11,516 bases of DNA from Chloroflexota bacterium (GCA_005881235.1 VBEQ01000023.1:1-11516), one strand, 5' to 3'; shown: positions 1-6,890, counted from the stretch's first letter. The notes: a model not told the origin generated them from the letters alone. Made by a program: numbers and translations.

Positions 1-438
1 GTCGGAGAGCGACGGCAGGCTCGGGATCAAGTCCTCCGACGGAACGCCCGGTGTGGCCACCAGGGTGCCGTCCGCGAGCGGGACGCGTAGCAGACTCGCC
101 TGCGCGCCGCCGACGAACTCGGCGTGCTGGCAGGACGACTGATATCCGATCTGACAGTTGGGACAGGTGTTGTCGGACGCGAAGAACGACCCGATGACGA
201 ACTGGCCGGGCTTGATGGAGCGAACTTCGCTGCCTACCTCCTGAACCGTGCCGCAGTATTCGTGGCCCATCGGGGTCGGCCCCGTGACCTGGTCGGCACC
301 GCGGTATGGCCACAGGTCCGACCCGCACACGCATGTGGCCGAGATCCGGATGACGGCATCGGCCGGCTTGATGATGGTCGGGTCGTCGCGCTCCTCGAAG
401 CGCACATCGCGCGGGGCGTACAGAACAGCTCCTCGCAT
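1..438 (-). CDS. Zinc-dependent alcohol dehydrogenase (MDR family), N-terminal part, cut by window edge
   Basis: The 146 visible codons give the N-terminal GroES-like catalytic domain of a medium-chain dehydrogenase, an enzyme that oxidises alcohols or reduces aldehydes with NAD(P). Catalytic-zinc ligands are visible as Cys38 (in VCGSD) and His59-Glu60 (in GHEYCG). The structural-zinc loop has Cys92, Cys95 and Cys103, but the position expected for the first of the four usual cysteines is an Asp (Asp89). The nucleotide-binding Rossmann domain lies beyond the left edge. The ATG at 438 is chosen because AAGGAG sits 7 bases upstream and the protein begins in the typical way (MRGAVLYAPRDVRFEERDDP). 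It lies 22 bases after the stop of the upstream luciferase-like oxidoreductase on the same strand, so the two are probably co-transcribed. The substrate cannot be told. Confidence 0.9.
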   Translation of the reverse strand, partial: MRGAVLYAPRDVRFEERDDPTIIKPADAVIRISATCVCGSDLWPYRGADQVTGPTPMGHEYCGTVQEVGSEVRSIKPGQFVIGSFFASDNTCPNCQIGYQSSCQHAEFVGGAQASLLRVPLADGTLVATPGVPSEDLIPSLPSLSD

Positions 439-445
439 CCCTAAT

Positions 446-451
446 CTCCTT
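446..451 (-). promoter_or_regulatory. Ribosome binding site of the alcohol dehydrogenase
   Basis: The minus strand reads AAGGAG, a near-perfect Shine-Dalgarno sequence, 7 bases before the ATG at 438. It fills much of the 22-base gap after the upstream oxidoreductase. It fixes the start of the dehydrogenase and is the strongest ribosome binding site I saw in the window; most other genes here start by overlap or without a clear site. Confidence 0.75.
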
Positions 452-460
452 GGGCCGCTT

Positions 461-1348
461 TCATAAGCTCGAACGGACTCGCTCAAGGCGGCGCAGCTCC
501 GGCAGCAGTTCGGCGATCTTCTCGGCAATCGCCTCAGGGTGCTCGCTCGTGGCCTTCGGCTCGACAGCACGCAGGTAGATGACATGCTCAGTAACTCCGA
601 GCTCGACGTATCTAGCGGAGAGTTCGAGCAGCTCATTCCTGTCCTGGCCATCCCAGCCGAACTGAATCGAACGACGAATCTCTGACGGATTGCGTCCGAC
701 CGCGGCACAACTCTCCTCGAACATCGCCGTCAGCTCCGCGACGCGAGCCGGATCGCCACCGGCGATGTTCCACACGTCGGCGTGGCGTGCGACCAGCCGC
801 AGCGTGGTCGGTCCGGAAGCGCCGATCCAGAACGGCGGATAAGGCTTCTGGATCGGTTTCGGATTTGCGATGGCGTCTTTCATGCGGTAGTAGCGACCCT
901 CGAAGTTCGTACGCTCTTCGGTGAAGAGCGACTTGATGATCTGCAGCGACTCGCTCAGCCTGCCGACGCGGTGGTCGAGGCCCTCGAAGCCGTACATCTT
1001 GTGCTCGATCTCGGCCCACGCAGCGCCGATGCCAAACTCGAGCCGCCCGCCGGACAGGTGATCAACGGTGACGGCCATCTTTGCCAACAGCGCGGGATTG
1101 CGGTAGGTGTTGCCGCTGACCAGGCAGCCGATGCGCACTCGCTTGGTGGCCTCGGCCATCGCGGCCTGAAGCGTCCAGCCTTCGTAAATCGGACGGTCGG
1201 GACCTACGTCTCCGATCGAGGCGAGGTGGTCGAAGTCCCATACATGATCGAAACCACTTTCCTCCGCGATCCGCCAGACCGCGCGTAGCGCGTGGATTGT
1301 CGTGTCCTGCCCTGACAGCTTCAGCCCGAATCGAAGTGGATGCCTCAT
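461..1348 (-). CDS. LLM-class (luciferase-like) F420-type oxidoreductase
   Basis: The 295-residue product has the usual length and layout of bacterial luciferase-like TIM-barrel flavin enzymes. It opens with a first beta strand (LRFGLKLSGQ, residues 5-14) and carries the subfamily pattern DHLSGGRLEFGIGAAW at 96-111. A helix RVGRLSESLQIIKSLF follows at 127-142, then PPFWIGASGP at 171-180. This subgroup is usually annotated as using coenzyme F420, but the cofactor (F420 or FMN) is not proven by sequence. It probably performs hydride transfer to or from an unknown small molecule in the cytoplasm. The ATG at 1348 has no clear Shine-Dalgarno sequence. The gene starts 40 bases after the Fic stop and is followed 22 bases later by the alcohol dehydrogenase, so these two oxidoreductases likely form an operon, perhaps read through from fic. 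Confidence 0.88.
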   Translation of the reverse strand: MRHPLRFGLKLSGQDTTIHALRAVWRIAEESGFDHVWDFDHLASIGDVGPDRPIYEGWTLQAAMAEATKRVRIGCLVSGNTYRNPALLAKMAVTVDHLSGGRLEFGIGAAWAEIEHKMYGFEGLDHRVGRLSESLQIIKSLFTEERTNFEGRYYRMKDAIANPKPIQKPYPPFWIGASGPTTLRLVARHADVWNIAGGDPARVAELTAMFEESCAAVGRNPSEIRRSIQFGWDGQDRNELLELSARYVELGVTEHVIYLRAVEPKATSEHPEAIAEKIAELLPELRRLERVRSSL

Positions 1349-1388
1349 AGTTGGACGTTAAAGCAGCGCGAGTCGTTCGGGCGCGCCA

Positions 1389-3233
1389 CTAGAGGCCCAG
1401 GGATCTGACCGTTGGCTCTAAGTGCCGATAGCTGAAGTGCCTCAGAAGCGACACGGCAGCGGGTCGCAGGATGGAAGGGCTGACATCCTCGAGGTCAAAA
1501 GCCCTCGTCCGGTAAGACCATGGTGGTACCGCGCTCGGTGGCGCCCCCTGTGTCGGCGTCGGCAGATTCTCGAACGTTAGATCAATGACGTTAGGCTGCC
1601 CCGAGGGATAGGTTTGAAGCCAAAGGCCCAATTCGACGCGGACGGCGCCTAGCGACTGCATCACGACTTGCTGGGAGCGCATCACCTCGCGCCACCAATC
1701 GATGAGGTCGGGAAGCGAAATCGCCTGGCCATCCGTCCGCCTCGTGCCATGGAATGCCCGCATGACGGACAAGACCGGTCCAGGCAGGAGCCAACCCTGC
1801 CACGAGTCCGTGCCGGGCTGAGCGCTCGCCGCATGCCACCAACTCACCTCGGGTGTGGCCCTCACAGCTGTGGCTTCTGGCTCCAATCGCCGGAAATCAT
1901 CCTCGATGACGTCGAGATCGTGGTCTGTCAAGGGCGCGTTGCCCTCAGGAACGGCCCCTAAGACGAAGCTGGCGTAGAGAAGGCTGTTCGCGCGAGGGTT
2001 CGCCTGGCGTGTGAAATTTGATCCGCTCTCCTGAAGTGGGCCGGCCTCGGTTCGGTCCACAGCCGAATCCTCGGTCTGGACAACAGGCGTCTCAACGCTG
2101 ATCACGGGTTCCGGCCGTGCGTTGCGGATGGCGACCGGGCTGTTGGCGGTTTCGGCTAGTCGATAACGCCGCCCACGTCGCTGTCCCTCGAACTCGACAA
2201 GTTTTCGCTCGACCAGGACGGCGAGGTTATAGCGAATCGTTCGACTCGGCCGGCCGACTTCGGAAGCAAGCTGCGAGGCGGATGCTGAACCTGCCCGCTG
2301 TAGGGTGTCGAGAAGTTTCCGCTGATCGGTGGTCAGGGACTGCGCTTCCCGGTCCCGATTTAAGACGGCTAGAAGATTTTGCTGTTGGGCGCGGAGCGCC
2401 TGAAGAAAGAACACCAGCCAGGGTTGATAGTCTCGGGCATCATCTCGAGCCGCAATCTGAGAACGCTGAAGGGTGGCGTAGTACTCGCTCTTGTTATCTT
2501 CCACCACCTTCTCGAGCGAGGCGAATGGAACGTATTCATAGCCGGCTTTCAGCAACATTAGCGTGGCCATGGCTCGTGATAGGCGACCGTTTCCCTCCAG
2601 GAATGGATGAATGGAGAGAAACCACAGGACGAAGTCGGCGATCAGGATCAGTGGATGCCAGTCGCGGCTGAGCGAAGCGGTTGCGTATTCGTCGACCAGC
2701 CGCGGCATAAGCACGGCGGTTTCAAATGGGGACGCCGTCTTGAGCATTGTGACTCGCCTGCCATCAGGCGTGGTCGCTATCACGTCGTTGGCGAGCCGTT
2801 TGTACTCACCCCGGTGATGCGCCTCGACCTCCGAATGCTGTAGCAGCACTTTATGCATCTGCCTGACGTAGTTCTCAGTTATCGGGAGTCCCGTCGATTG
2901 GTCGTAAATGAGCGTTAAAAGATCCGAATACCCTCGAACCTCGGAGGCATCCCGCGAGCGCATCGGCTCCAACGCAAGCCCGTCAAGGATGCTCGCAACC
3001 TCCTCGTTCGTGACCTCGGCTCCTTCGATGCGGGTCGAAGCGGCCACCGACTCGACGGTCGCGATGCGGCGAAGGCGCTTCAGCTGTTCCGGTTGCGTTC
3101 GTTTGAGGCGGTCCCAGTTGCCCCGGAACATCGCCAGGTCCTCGAGCAGCCTGGTGACTTCCAGAGTCAGCGCAGGCATCGCCAGTATTGGGTCGGGCGC
3201 TCTGAACGAGCCTCGGTCGATCATCTTTGCCAT
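1389..3233 (-). CDS. Class II Fic-domain protein with winged helix-turn-helix and long C-terminal extension
   Basis: The 614-residue product has a Fic core with the complete catalytic motif HPFLEGNGRLSR at residues 209-220. His209 is the expected general base, and the acidic Glu213 and GNGR loop bind Mg and phosphates. Such enzymes usually transfer AMP from ATP to a protein hydroxyl. The autoinhibitory motif STRIEG (66-71, matching (S/T)xxxE(G/N)) lies before the core, which makes this class II. A winged helix-turn-helix follows at about 300-360 (recognition-helix region RPSRTIRYNLAVLVERKLV). Residues 362-614 are a linker rich in Pro, Glu and Thr and then a region of about 200 residues with many Trp that I do not recognise; most Fic-wHTH proteins end near 370-400. 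The start at 3233 is preferred because the frame open up to 3377 would run through the dyad repeat array and into the permease gene. ATG 3224 is an alternative. No Shine-Dalgarno is evident. Target and partner are unknown. Confidence 0.88.
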   Translation of the reverse strand: MAKMIDRGSFRAPDPILAMPALTLEVTRLLEDLAMFRGNWDRLKRTQPEQLKRLRRIATVESVAASTRIEGAEVTNEEVASILDGLALEPMRSRDASEVRGYSDLLTLIYDQSTGLPITENYVRQMHKVLLQHSEVEAHHRGEYKRLANDVIATTPDGRRVTMLKTASPFETAVLMPRLVDEYATASLSRDWHPLILIADFVLWFLSIHPFLEGNGRLSRAMATLMLLKAGYEYVPFASLEKVVEDNKSEYYATLQRSQIAARDDARDYQPWLVFFLQALRAQQQNLLAVLNRDREAQSLTTDQRKLLDTLQRAGSASASQLASEVGRPSRTIRYNLAVLVERKLVEFEGQRRGRRYRLAETANSPVAIRNARPEPVISVETPVVQTEDSAVDRTEAGPLQESGSNFTRQANPRANSLLYASFVLGAVPEGNAPLTDHDLDVIEDDFRRLEPEATAVRATPEVSWWHAASAQPGTDSWQGWLLPGPVLSVMRAFHGTRRTDGQAISLPDLIDWWREVMRSQQVVMQSLGAVRVELGLWLQTYPSGQPNVIDLTFENLPTPTQGAPPSAVPPWSYRTRAFDLEDVSPSILRPAAVSLLRHFSYRHLEPTVRSLGL

Positions 3234-3307
3234 TATGTTGCCATAAACTTGCCAATTCGTGGTGGCCTCGGGGCTTAATTGGCAACTTATCGGCCAGTAA
3301 CTGGCAA
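3227..3307. repeat. Phased dyad array of six TTGCCA/TGGCAA half-sites, probable operator of fic
   Basis: TTGCCA occurs at 3227, 3238 and 3249 on the plus strand, exactly 11 bases apart. After a 25-base centre, TGGCAA occurs at 3280 and 3302, with a degenerate copy CGGCCA at 3291, again in 11-base steps. All three pairs mirror about one centre (3267). The innermost pair extends to a perfect 9-base inverted repeat, TTGCCAATT (3249-3257) against AATTGGCAA (3277-3285). The array fills most of the AT-richer gap between the permease stop and the Fic gene, and the 3227 copy overlaps the proposed Fic start codon. The 11-base step is one helical turn and not a multiple of three, so it fits protein-binding DNA rather than coding sequence. 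The likely reader is the Fic protein's own winged helix, giving autorepression; this is inference. Confidence 0.75.
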
Positions 3308-3333
3308 GCTGGGCGCTCGCGGGAGTTCCGGCC

Positions 3334-4521
3334 TCAGGTCGAACGGAGCGCGTCGGTCGGGGCGAGCCGGGCGGCACGAAGCGCCGGATAGAGTCCCGCC
3401 ACGGCGCCGATCGCTATGGCGGCGATCAGGGCGGCCCAGCCGGTCGGCGGAATGAGAATCGTCCAACCCTGCAGCGTGGCGTAGCCCGCGGTGGCGATTG
3501 TTCCAGCGGCGACGCCGATGATGCCGCCGATGGTGGAGAGGAGGAGGGATTCCGCTAGAAATTGTGCGGCGATCTGCGGCCGCGTCGCGCCCAGCGCGCG
3601 GCGCAAGCCGATTTCCGAACGCCGCTCGAGGACGGAAACGAACATCACATTGGCGATGCCGACCCCGCCGACGAGGAGGGCAATCGCTCCCAGGCCGATG
3701 ATCAGCGTGGTCGACGAGCTCTGCACCGCGAGTCGAGCCGCCAGCGCATCCGATGGGCGGCTGACCGCGACCTGCTCGGGATTCTCGGGGTTGGCGGTGG
3801 CGCCCAGGATGGCGTCGACCGCGCCGACCTGGTCGGTGGCCGCCCAGACATAGATCCGGGTCGGGAACCCGTCGAAGGCGAGCGCCGACTGCGCGATCGG
3901 CCAGCCGATGAGCGCCGATTGGTCGATCTCGGGCGCGAGCGGCAGCGGCTCGAGGATGCCGACCACCGTGAACCAGCGTCGCCCGATCCAGATACGCGTG
4001 GGTTCGTCGAGCCGGTCGATCCCGAGGTAACGCGCGGCGCCGAACCCGAGGACCGTGGCCGGATAGTTTGCCATCGCGGCGTTGAGAAAGGTCCCGTGCA
4101 AGACCCGTCCATTGAGGGTGTCGAGCAAGGCCACGTCGGTCGCGCGGACGCCGATGCCGCCGGTTTCGTAACTGGGGACGAGGTCACTGCGGTACACGGC
4201 TCCGGTCAACAGGGCCGTCGCAGAGACGTGCTCCACCGCTGGGATGTGGCCGATCATCAAGCGGGCCGCTGTTGGCAGTTTCGCCTCGCCACCGTTGAAT
4301 TGCCGCCCGTTCTGCACCGTGAGTAGGTTCGTCCCGAGGCGATCGATCTGGGCTAACAGGTCGCTCTGGCTGGACTGCGTGATCCCGAGCACCCCGACGA
4401 TCGCTGCGACCCCGATACTGATGCCGAGCGCGGAGAGCGCCGCCCGGAGCCGCCGCATGCGCAGCCCGAGACTCGCCAACGCGAGCAGGTCGGCCGCCGC
4501 GAGGCGGGAGGTGTCACGCAT
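3334..4521 (-). CDS. MacB/FtsX-type ABC transporter permease
   Basis: This 395-residue membrane subunit of a type VII (MacB-like) ABC system couples ATP hydrolysis to movement of an extracytoplasmic domain, to export a substrate or transmit force. The N-terminal membrane helix is at about 28-48 (SALGISIGVAAIVGVLGIT). It is followed by a roughly 220-residue extracytoplasmic MacB_PCD-like domain and then three helices of the FtsX domain at about 272-294, 325-347 and 362-380. The cytoplasmic coupling segment ERRSEIGLRRALGATRPQI is at 299-317. The start ATG overlaps the end of the ATPase gene by 8 bases, which implies translational coupling. It is the last gene of a four-gene export operon. Length and topology are normal. 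The substrate is unknown; the family suggests peptides, antibiotics or lipids. Confidence 0.93.
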   Translation of the reverse strand: MRDTSRLAAADLLALASLGLRMRRLRAALSALGISIGVAAIVGVLGITQSSQSDLLAQIDRLGTNLLTVQNGRQFNGGEAKLPTAARLMIGHIPAVEHVSATALLTGAVYRSDLVPSYETGGIGVRATDVALLDTLNGRVLHGTFLNAAMANYPATVLGFGAARYLGIDRLDEPTRIWIGRRWFTVVGILEPLPLAPEIDQSALIGWPIAQSALAFDGFPTRIYVWAATDQVGAVDAILGATANPENPEQVAVSRPSDALAARLAVQSSSTTLIIGLGAIALLVGGVGIANVMFVSVLERRSEIGLRRALGATRPQIAAQFLAESLLLSTIGGIIGVAAGTIATAGYATLQGWTILIPPTGWAALIAAIAIGAVAGLYPALRAARLAPTDALRST

Positions 4522-5209
4522 GCGACGGTCCTCCGGTGTCGCGTTCGACGCGGCCGTCCATGAGCTCGACGCGTCGATCCATGGCGCCGGCCACCACCGG
4601 GCTGTGAGTGATGACGATCACTGTCGTGCCATCGCGATGGAGATCTCGCAGGAGCTCGACGATCGCGATGCCGGAGGCGCTGTCGAGATTACCGGTCGGC
4701 TCATCCGCGAGGACGACCTTGGGCCGGCCGACGACCGCGCGGGCGATGGCGGTGCGCTGGCGCTCCCCTCCGGAGAGTTGGGCCGGTCGATGCACGAGGC
4801 GATGACCAAGGCCGACGCGCTCCAGGGCAACAGCGGCCTGGCGCCGGCGCTGTCGGCCGTCGACTCCGCGGTAGAGGAGGCCGGCCGCGACGTTGTCGAG
4901 CACGGTCATGCCCTCGATGAGGTAGAACTGCTGGAAGACGAAGCCGAGACGGGTGGCGCGAAAGCCGGAGAGCTGACCATCGTTCATGCTGCTGGTGTCG
5001 ACACCGTCGATGCGCACGCTCCCCGAGCTGGGCCGGTCGAGGGTGCCCGCGATGTGCAGCAAGGTGGTCTTGCCGGATCCGGACGGTCCCATCACGGCGA
5101 GCAGCTCACCCGGCTCGACGCGCAGCGTCACTTCTCGAAGCGATTCGACCGGTGGATCGCCGGGATAGCGCCGGACGACGTCGCGCAACTCGATGACGGC
5201 CTTGCTCAC
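4514..5209 (-). CDS. ABC transporter ATP-binding protein (MacB/LolD type)
   Basis: This 231-residue nucleotide-binding subunit is complete. It has Walker A GPSGSGKTT at 41-49, the Q-loop in VFQQF (92-96), the signature LSGGERQ at 145-151, Walker B VVLADE at 165-170 with catalytic Glu170, a D-loop (NLDS, 174-177) and the switch His202. It resembles the LolD/MacB/FtsE branch that pairs with FtsX-type permeases. The start is GTG at 5209, sharing bases with the TGA of the adaptor gene (4-base overlap). The stop overlaps the permease start by 8 bases. It is cytoplasmic and would dimerise beneath two copies of the permease. It is an ordinary member of the family, with no missing motif. Confidence 0.95.
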   Translation of the reverse strand: MSKAVIELRDVVRRYPGDPPVESLREVTLRVEPGELLAVMGPSGSGKTTLLHIAGTLDRPSSGSVRIDGVDTSSMNDGQLSGFRATRLGFVFQQFYLIEGMTVLDNVAAGLLYRGVDGRQRRRQAAVALERVGLGHRLVHRPAQLSGGERQRTAIARAVVGRPKVVLADEPTGNLDSASGIAIVELLRDLHRDGTTVIVITHSPVVAGAMDRRVELMDGRVERDTGGPSHA

Positions 5210-6273
5210 GACCGCGGAACCTCCACCGACATGCCCTCGTGGAGATTTGCACTGCTGACCTCGACCAGGCCGCGGTCGTCGAAGAGCCCGGTGGTCACCG
5301 TCACCAGGCGCCGCTCCGAGCCATCGACAACCTCGACGGCGTACTGGCCGGCGGGCTGGGCGAGCAAGGCCAGCACCGGCACGGCGAGCACACCTTTGTG
5401 GACATCGAACACGATGGCGACGGTGACGGGAGCCTGGTCGAGGCTACCGCCGGCGCTCGGATCGGTGAGCGCGATCGTGACCGTGACGGTCGCCGGCGGC
5501 GGACCATTGTTCGAGCCGCCGTTCTGATTGACCGGTTCCGTCGCGACGGTCCCAATCCCGGACACGGTGCCTGGCGCCGTCGTCTTGCCGTCTGGAAGCG
5601 CGACGATGACCGGGGCACCGACTCTGACCAGCGATTCCTGCGACACGTTGAGAAGCAGCTGCACCGCGTGCTGGGTGGATGTCGCATTCATGATCGGCTG
5701 CCCTGGCTGCGCTGTCATACCAATCGTCTCTTGGACCGTCGTCAGGCGGATCGGCCCGGGCATCTCGACGGCGTCGGCGAGGTTGACGATGCCGCTTTGC
5801 GCCAGGCCCAGCGAGGCCTGCCAGCGGCGCACGGCGATCGCGGTGATCCAATCGAAATGCGCGCTGAAGCGCAGCCCGGTGGCGAACCCGAGCGCCGCCA
5901 GGTTCGCCTGTAACACGCCGATGTCCGAGCCGTCGGCGACTCCGACCGAAAGCGGGCGCCACAACGGATCGCCGTAGAGCAGAACGATCGGGCGACCGTT
6001 GACGCGGTACAGCACCTGTCCGCGAGCGAAGACGGCGCCGGGCGCGGATATGGCGGTGAAGATGCCGGGGCCGGCCTGGTTGATCACGGTGTAGGAGCCC
6101 GCGTAGGTCAGGGTGCCGAGCAGTTGCTGGCGCGACGTGATGTCGGTTCGCGTCACCAGCGCCGTCGTGGTGGGAACGCCGCTGCCGCCGGCGCTGCTGG
6201 CCGGAGTTCCGCATGCTGAGAGGAGCGCGGCCATCAGCCCGATCGCGGCGGTCGCAAGGCGCGGCTTAGCCAT
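5206..6273 (-). CDS. Lipoprotein efflux adaptor with peptidoglycan-binding domain
   Basis: The 355-residue product starts with a lipoprotein signal (MAKPRLATAAIGLMAALLSAC, lipobox LSAC with Cys21), so it is probably anchored outside the membrane. Residues about 40-110 form a HlyD/MacA-like strand-rich segment (VLYRVNGRPIVLLYGDPLWR). Next comes a PG_binding_1 module at about 115-170 (GSDIGVLQANLAALGF to VRRWQASLGLAQSG), then the barrel and membrane-proximal adaptor domains to the end. This arrangement is typical of monoderm MacB-like systems, where the adaptor touches the cell wall and no TolC is needed. ATG 6273 is preferred over ATG 6405 because it places the signal peptide at the N-terminus and overlaps the preceding lipoprotein's stop by 8 bases. 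A Gly/Asn/Pro loop (NQNGGSNNGPPP, 249-260) interrupts the barrel region. Confidence 0.88.
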   Translation of the reverse strand: MAKPRLATAAIGLMAALLSACGTPASSAGGSGVPTTTALVTRTDITSRQQLLGTLTYAGSYTVINQAGPGIFTAISAPGAVFARGQVLYRVNGRPIVLLYGDPLWRPLSVGVADGSDIGVLQANLAALGFATGLRFSAHFDWITAIAVRRWQASLGLAQSGIVNLADAVEMPGPIRLTTVQETIGMTAQPGQPIMNATSTQHAVQLLLNVSQESLVRVGAPVIVALPDGKTTAPGTVSGIGTVATEPVNQNGGSNNGPPPATVTVTIALTDPSAGGSLDQAPVTVAIVFDVHKGVLAVPVLALLAQPAGQYAVEVVDGSERRLVTVTTGLFDDRGLVEVSSANLHEGMSVEVPRS

Positions 6274-6769
6274 GGCTGACGCTGATGCCTCCGGACGGGT
6301 TGAAGGCGCGGCAGGCATCCAATCCGGCTTTGATCCGGTCCCACACCGGTCCACTCTTGTAGGTGGTCTGCAGGTCGGCCGGCAGCGGAAAGTTGCCGTT
6401 CGCATCCGGATCCGGCCAGTCGGTCAGCCCGTGCGTCCGCATGCACTTCGCGAACTGGATTTCCATGGCGATATCCGGCGCCGAGCCCGTGTCGCGGGCG
6501 GCAGCCGGGAGGCGGTCGTAGATCGACTGGCAGGCCTGCTTCGTCGCGTCGGAAGGTGTCTGGGTGCCACGCGGGAAGGTGGCGCGGCCCTGGCTGTCGA
6601 TGGTGGGGTCGGGGAAGTTCGGGGAGCCGTGGGTGCGGGCGCATTGGACCAGCTCGTGCCAGATCTGGGCCGGCGTTTCCGAGTGCGTTTGCGCTGGAGT
6701 TCCACACGCGGCGAAGGCGACGATCGACATCGCGGTCAGTGGGATGGCGGCGAGATGGTTGAGTTTCAT
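6266..6769 (-). CDS. Small lipoprotein with two Cys-RTHG-PDP repeats
   Basis: The 167-residue secreted protein begins MKLNHLAAIPLTAMSIVAFAAC. The lipid-attachment Cys22 is followed by GTPA, as in the neighbouring adaptor. The mature part contains two similar units. The first is CARTHGSPNFPDP (43-55) with a later Cys80; the second is CMRTHGLTDWPDP (109-121) with a later Cys153. Each unit has two cysteines, a conserved (A/M)RTHG and a PDP turn followed by a Gly-containing loop (SQGRATFP, ANGNFPLP), which suggests an internal duplication with one disulfide per unit. Proteins with this motif occur in high-GC Gram-positive-type genomes, often next to adaptor/ABC operons, but I know no assigned function. 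It is the first gene of the export operon. No Shine-Dalgarno is visible before the ATG, and a TAnnnT box lies 9 bases upstream. It may be a ligand-binding or regulatory partner of the exporter. Confidence 0.85.
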   Translation of the reverse strand: MKLNHLAAIPLTAMSIVAFAACGTPAQTHSETPAQIWHELVQCARTHGSPNFPDPTIDSQGRATFPRGTQTPSDATKQACQSIYDRLPAAARDTGSAPDIAMEIQFAKCMRTHGLTDWPDPDANGNFPLPADLQTTYKSGPVWDRIKAGLDACRAFNPSGGISVSHG

Positions 6770-6778
6770 GGCGCGGCC

Positions 6779-6784
6779 AGCGTA
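6779..6784 (-). promoter_or_regulatory. Candidate -10 box of the lipoprotein/ABC export operon
   Basis: The minus strand reads TACGCT, matching the TAnnnT core of a -10 element, 9 bases before the ATG at 6769. No good -35 hexamer lies at the usual distance, as expected if an activator is needed. If used, transcription would begin only a few bases before the start codon, giving a nearly leaderless mRNA. This agrees with the lack of a Shine-Dalgarno sequence. The assignment is weak on its own. Confidence 0.3.
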
Positions 6785-6815
6785 GGGCGGACGCGACGCA
6801 AAGCCATCACTGTCG

Positions 6816-6857
6816 CCGGGGAATGTCGCTCACGAAATCCGGGGAATGCCAATCCCC
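6816..6857. promoter_or_regulatory. CCGGGGAATG direct repeats, candidate response-regulator operator
   Basis: CCGGGGAATG occurs at 6816-6825 and again, identically, at 6839-6848, 23 bases apart (about two helical turns). The second copy also forms an inverted repeat with a downstream arm: GGGGA (6841-6845) pairs with TCCCC (6853-6857) around a 7-base spacer. The block lies in the gap between the divergent export operon and the sensor kinase gene, about 30-75 bases upstream of the export operon's candidate -10 box, where an activator would bind. The obvious candidate to bind it is the LuxR/NarL-family regulator encoded at 8436-9086. Binding is inferred, not shown. Confidence 0.45.
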
Positions 6858-6890
6858 CTCGCGAGGGAGGACGGCGTGGGAAAAGGCGCC

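Noticed and set aside
3227..3307. The TTGCCA array as plasmid iterons or a replication origin, or as a CRISPR array
   Set aside because: There is no replication initiator gene nearby, the repeats are 6 bases with inverted arms rather than long direct repeats, and the position at a regulator-like gene's start fits an operator better.
3234..3333. A small antitoxin gene next to the Fic protein (toxin-antitoxin pair)
   Set aside because: No small coding frame is present there. The inhibitory motif STRIEG is inside the Fic protein itself (class II), so no separate antitoxin is needed.
3234..3377. Upstream extension of the Fic protein to ATG 3377 (48 extra residues)
   Set aside because: It would read through the phased repeat array and overlap the end of the permease gene. 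The extra residues are Pro/Ser/Ala-rich and unlike Fic N-termini.
4244..5527. A 427-codon open frame on the plus strand across the permease, ATPase and adaptor genes
   Set aside because: It is antisense to three genes with full family motifs and has low-complexity, Arg/Asp/Gly-rich content with no recognisable domain. It is a GC-driven shadow.
6274..6405. Upstream start of the adaptor at ATG 6405
   Set aside because: It would bury the lipoprotein signal peptide and overlap the preceding lipoprotein gene by about 140 bases; ATG 6273 gives a clean lipobox.
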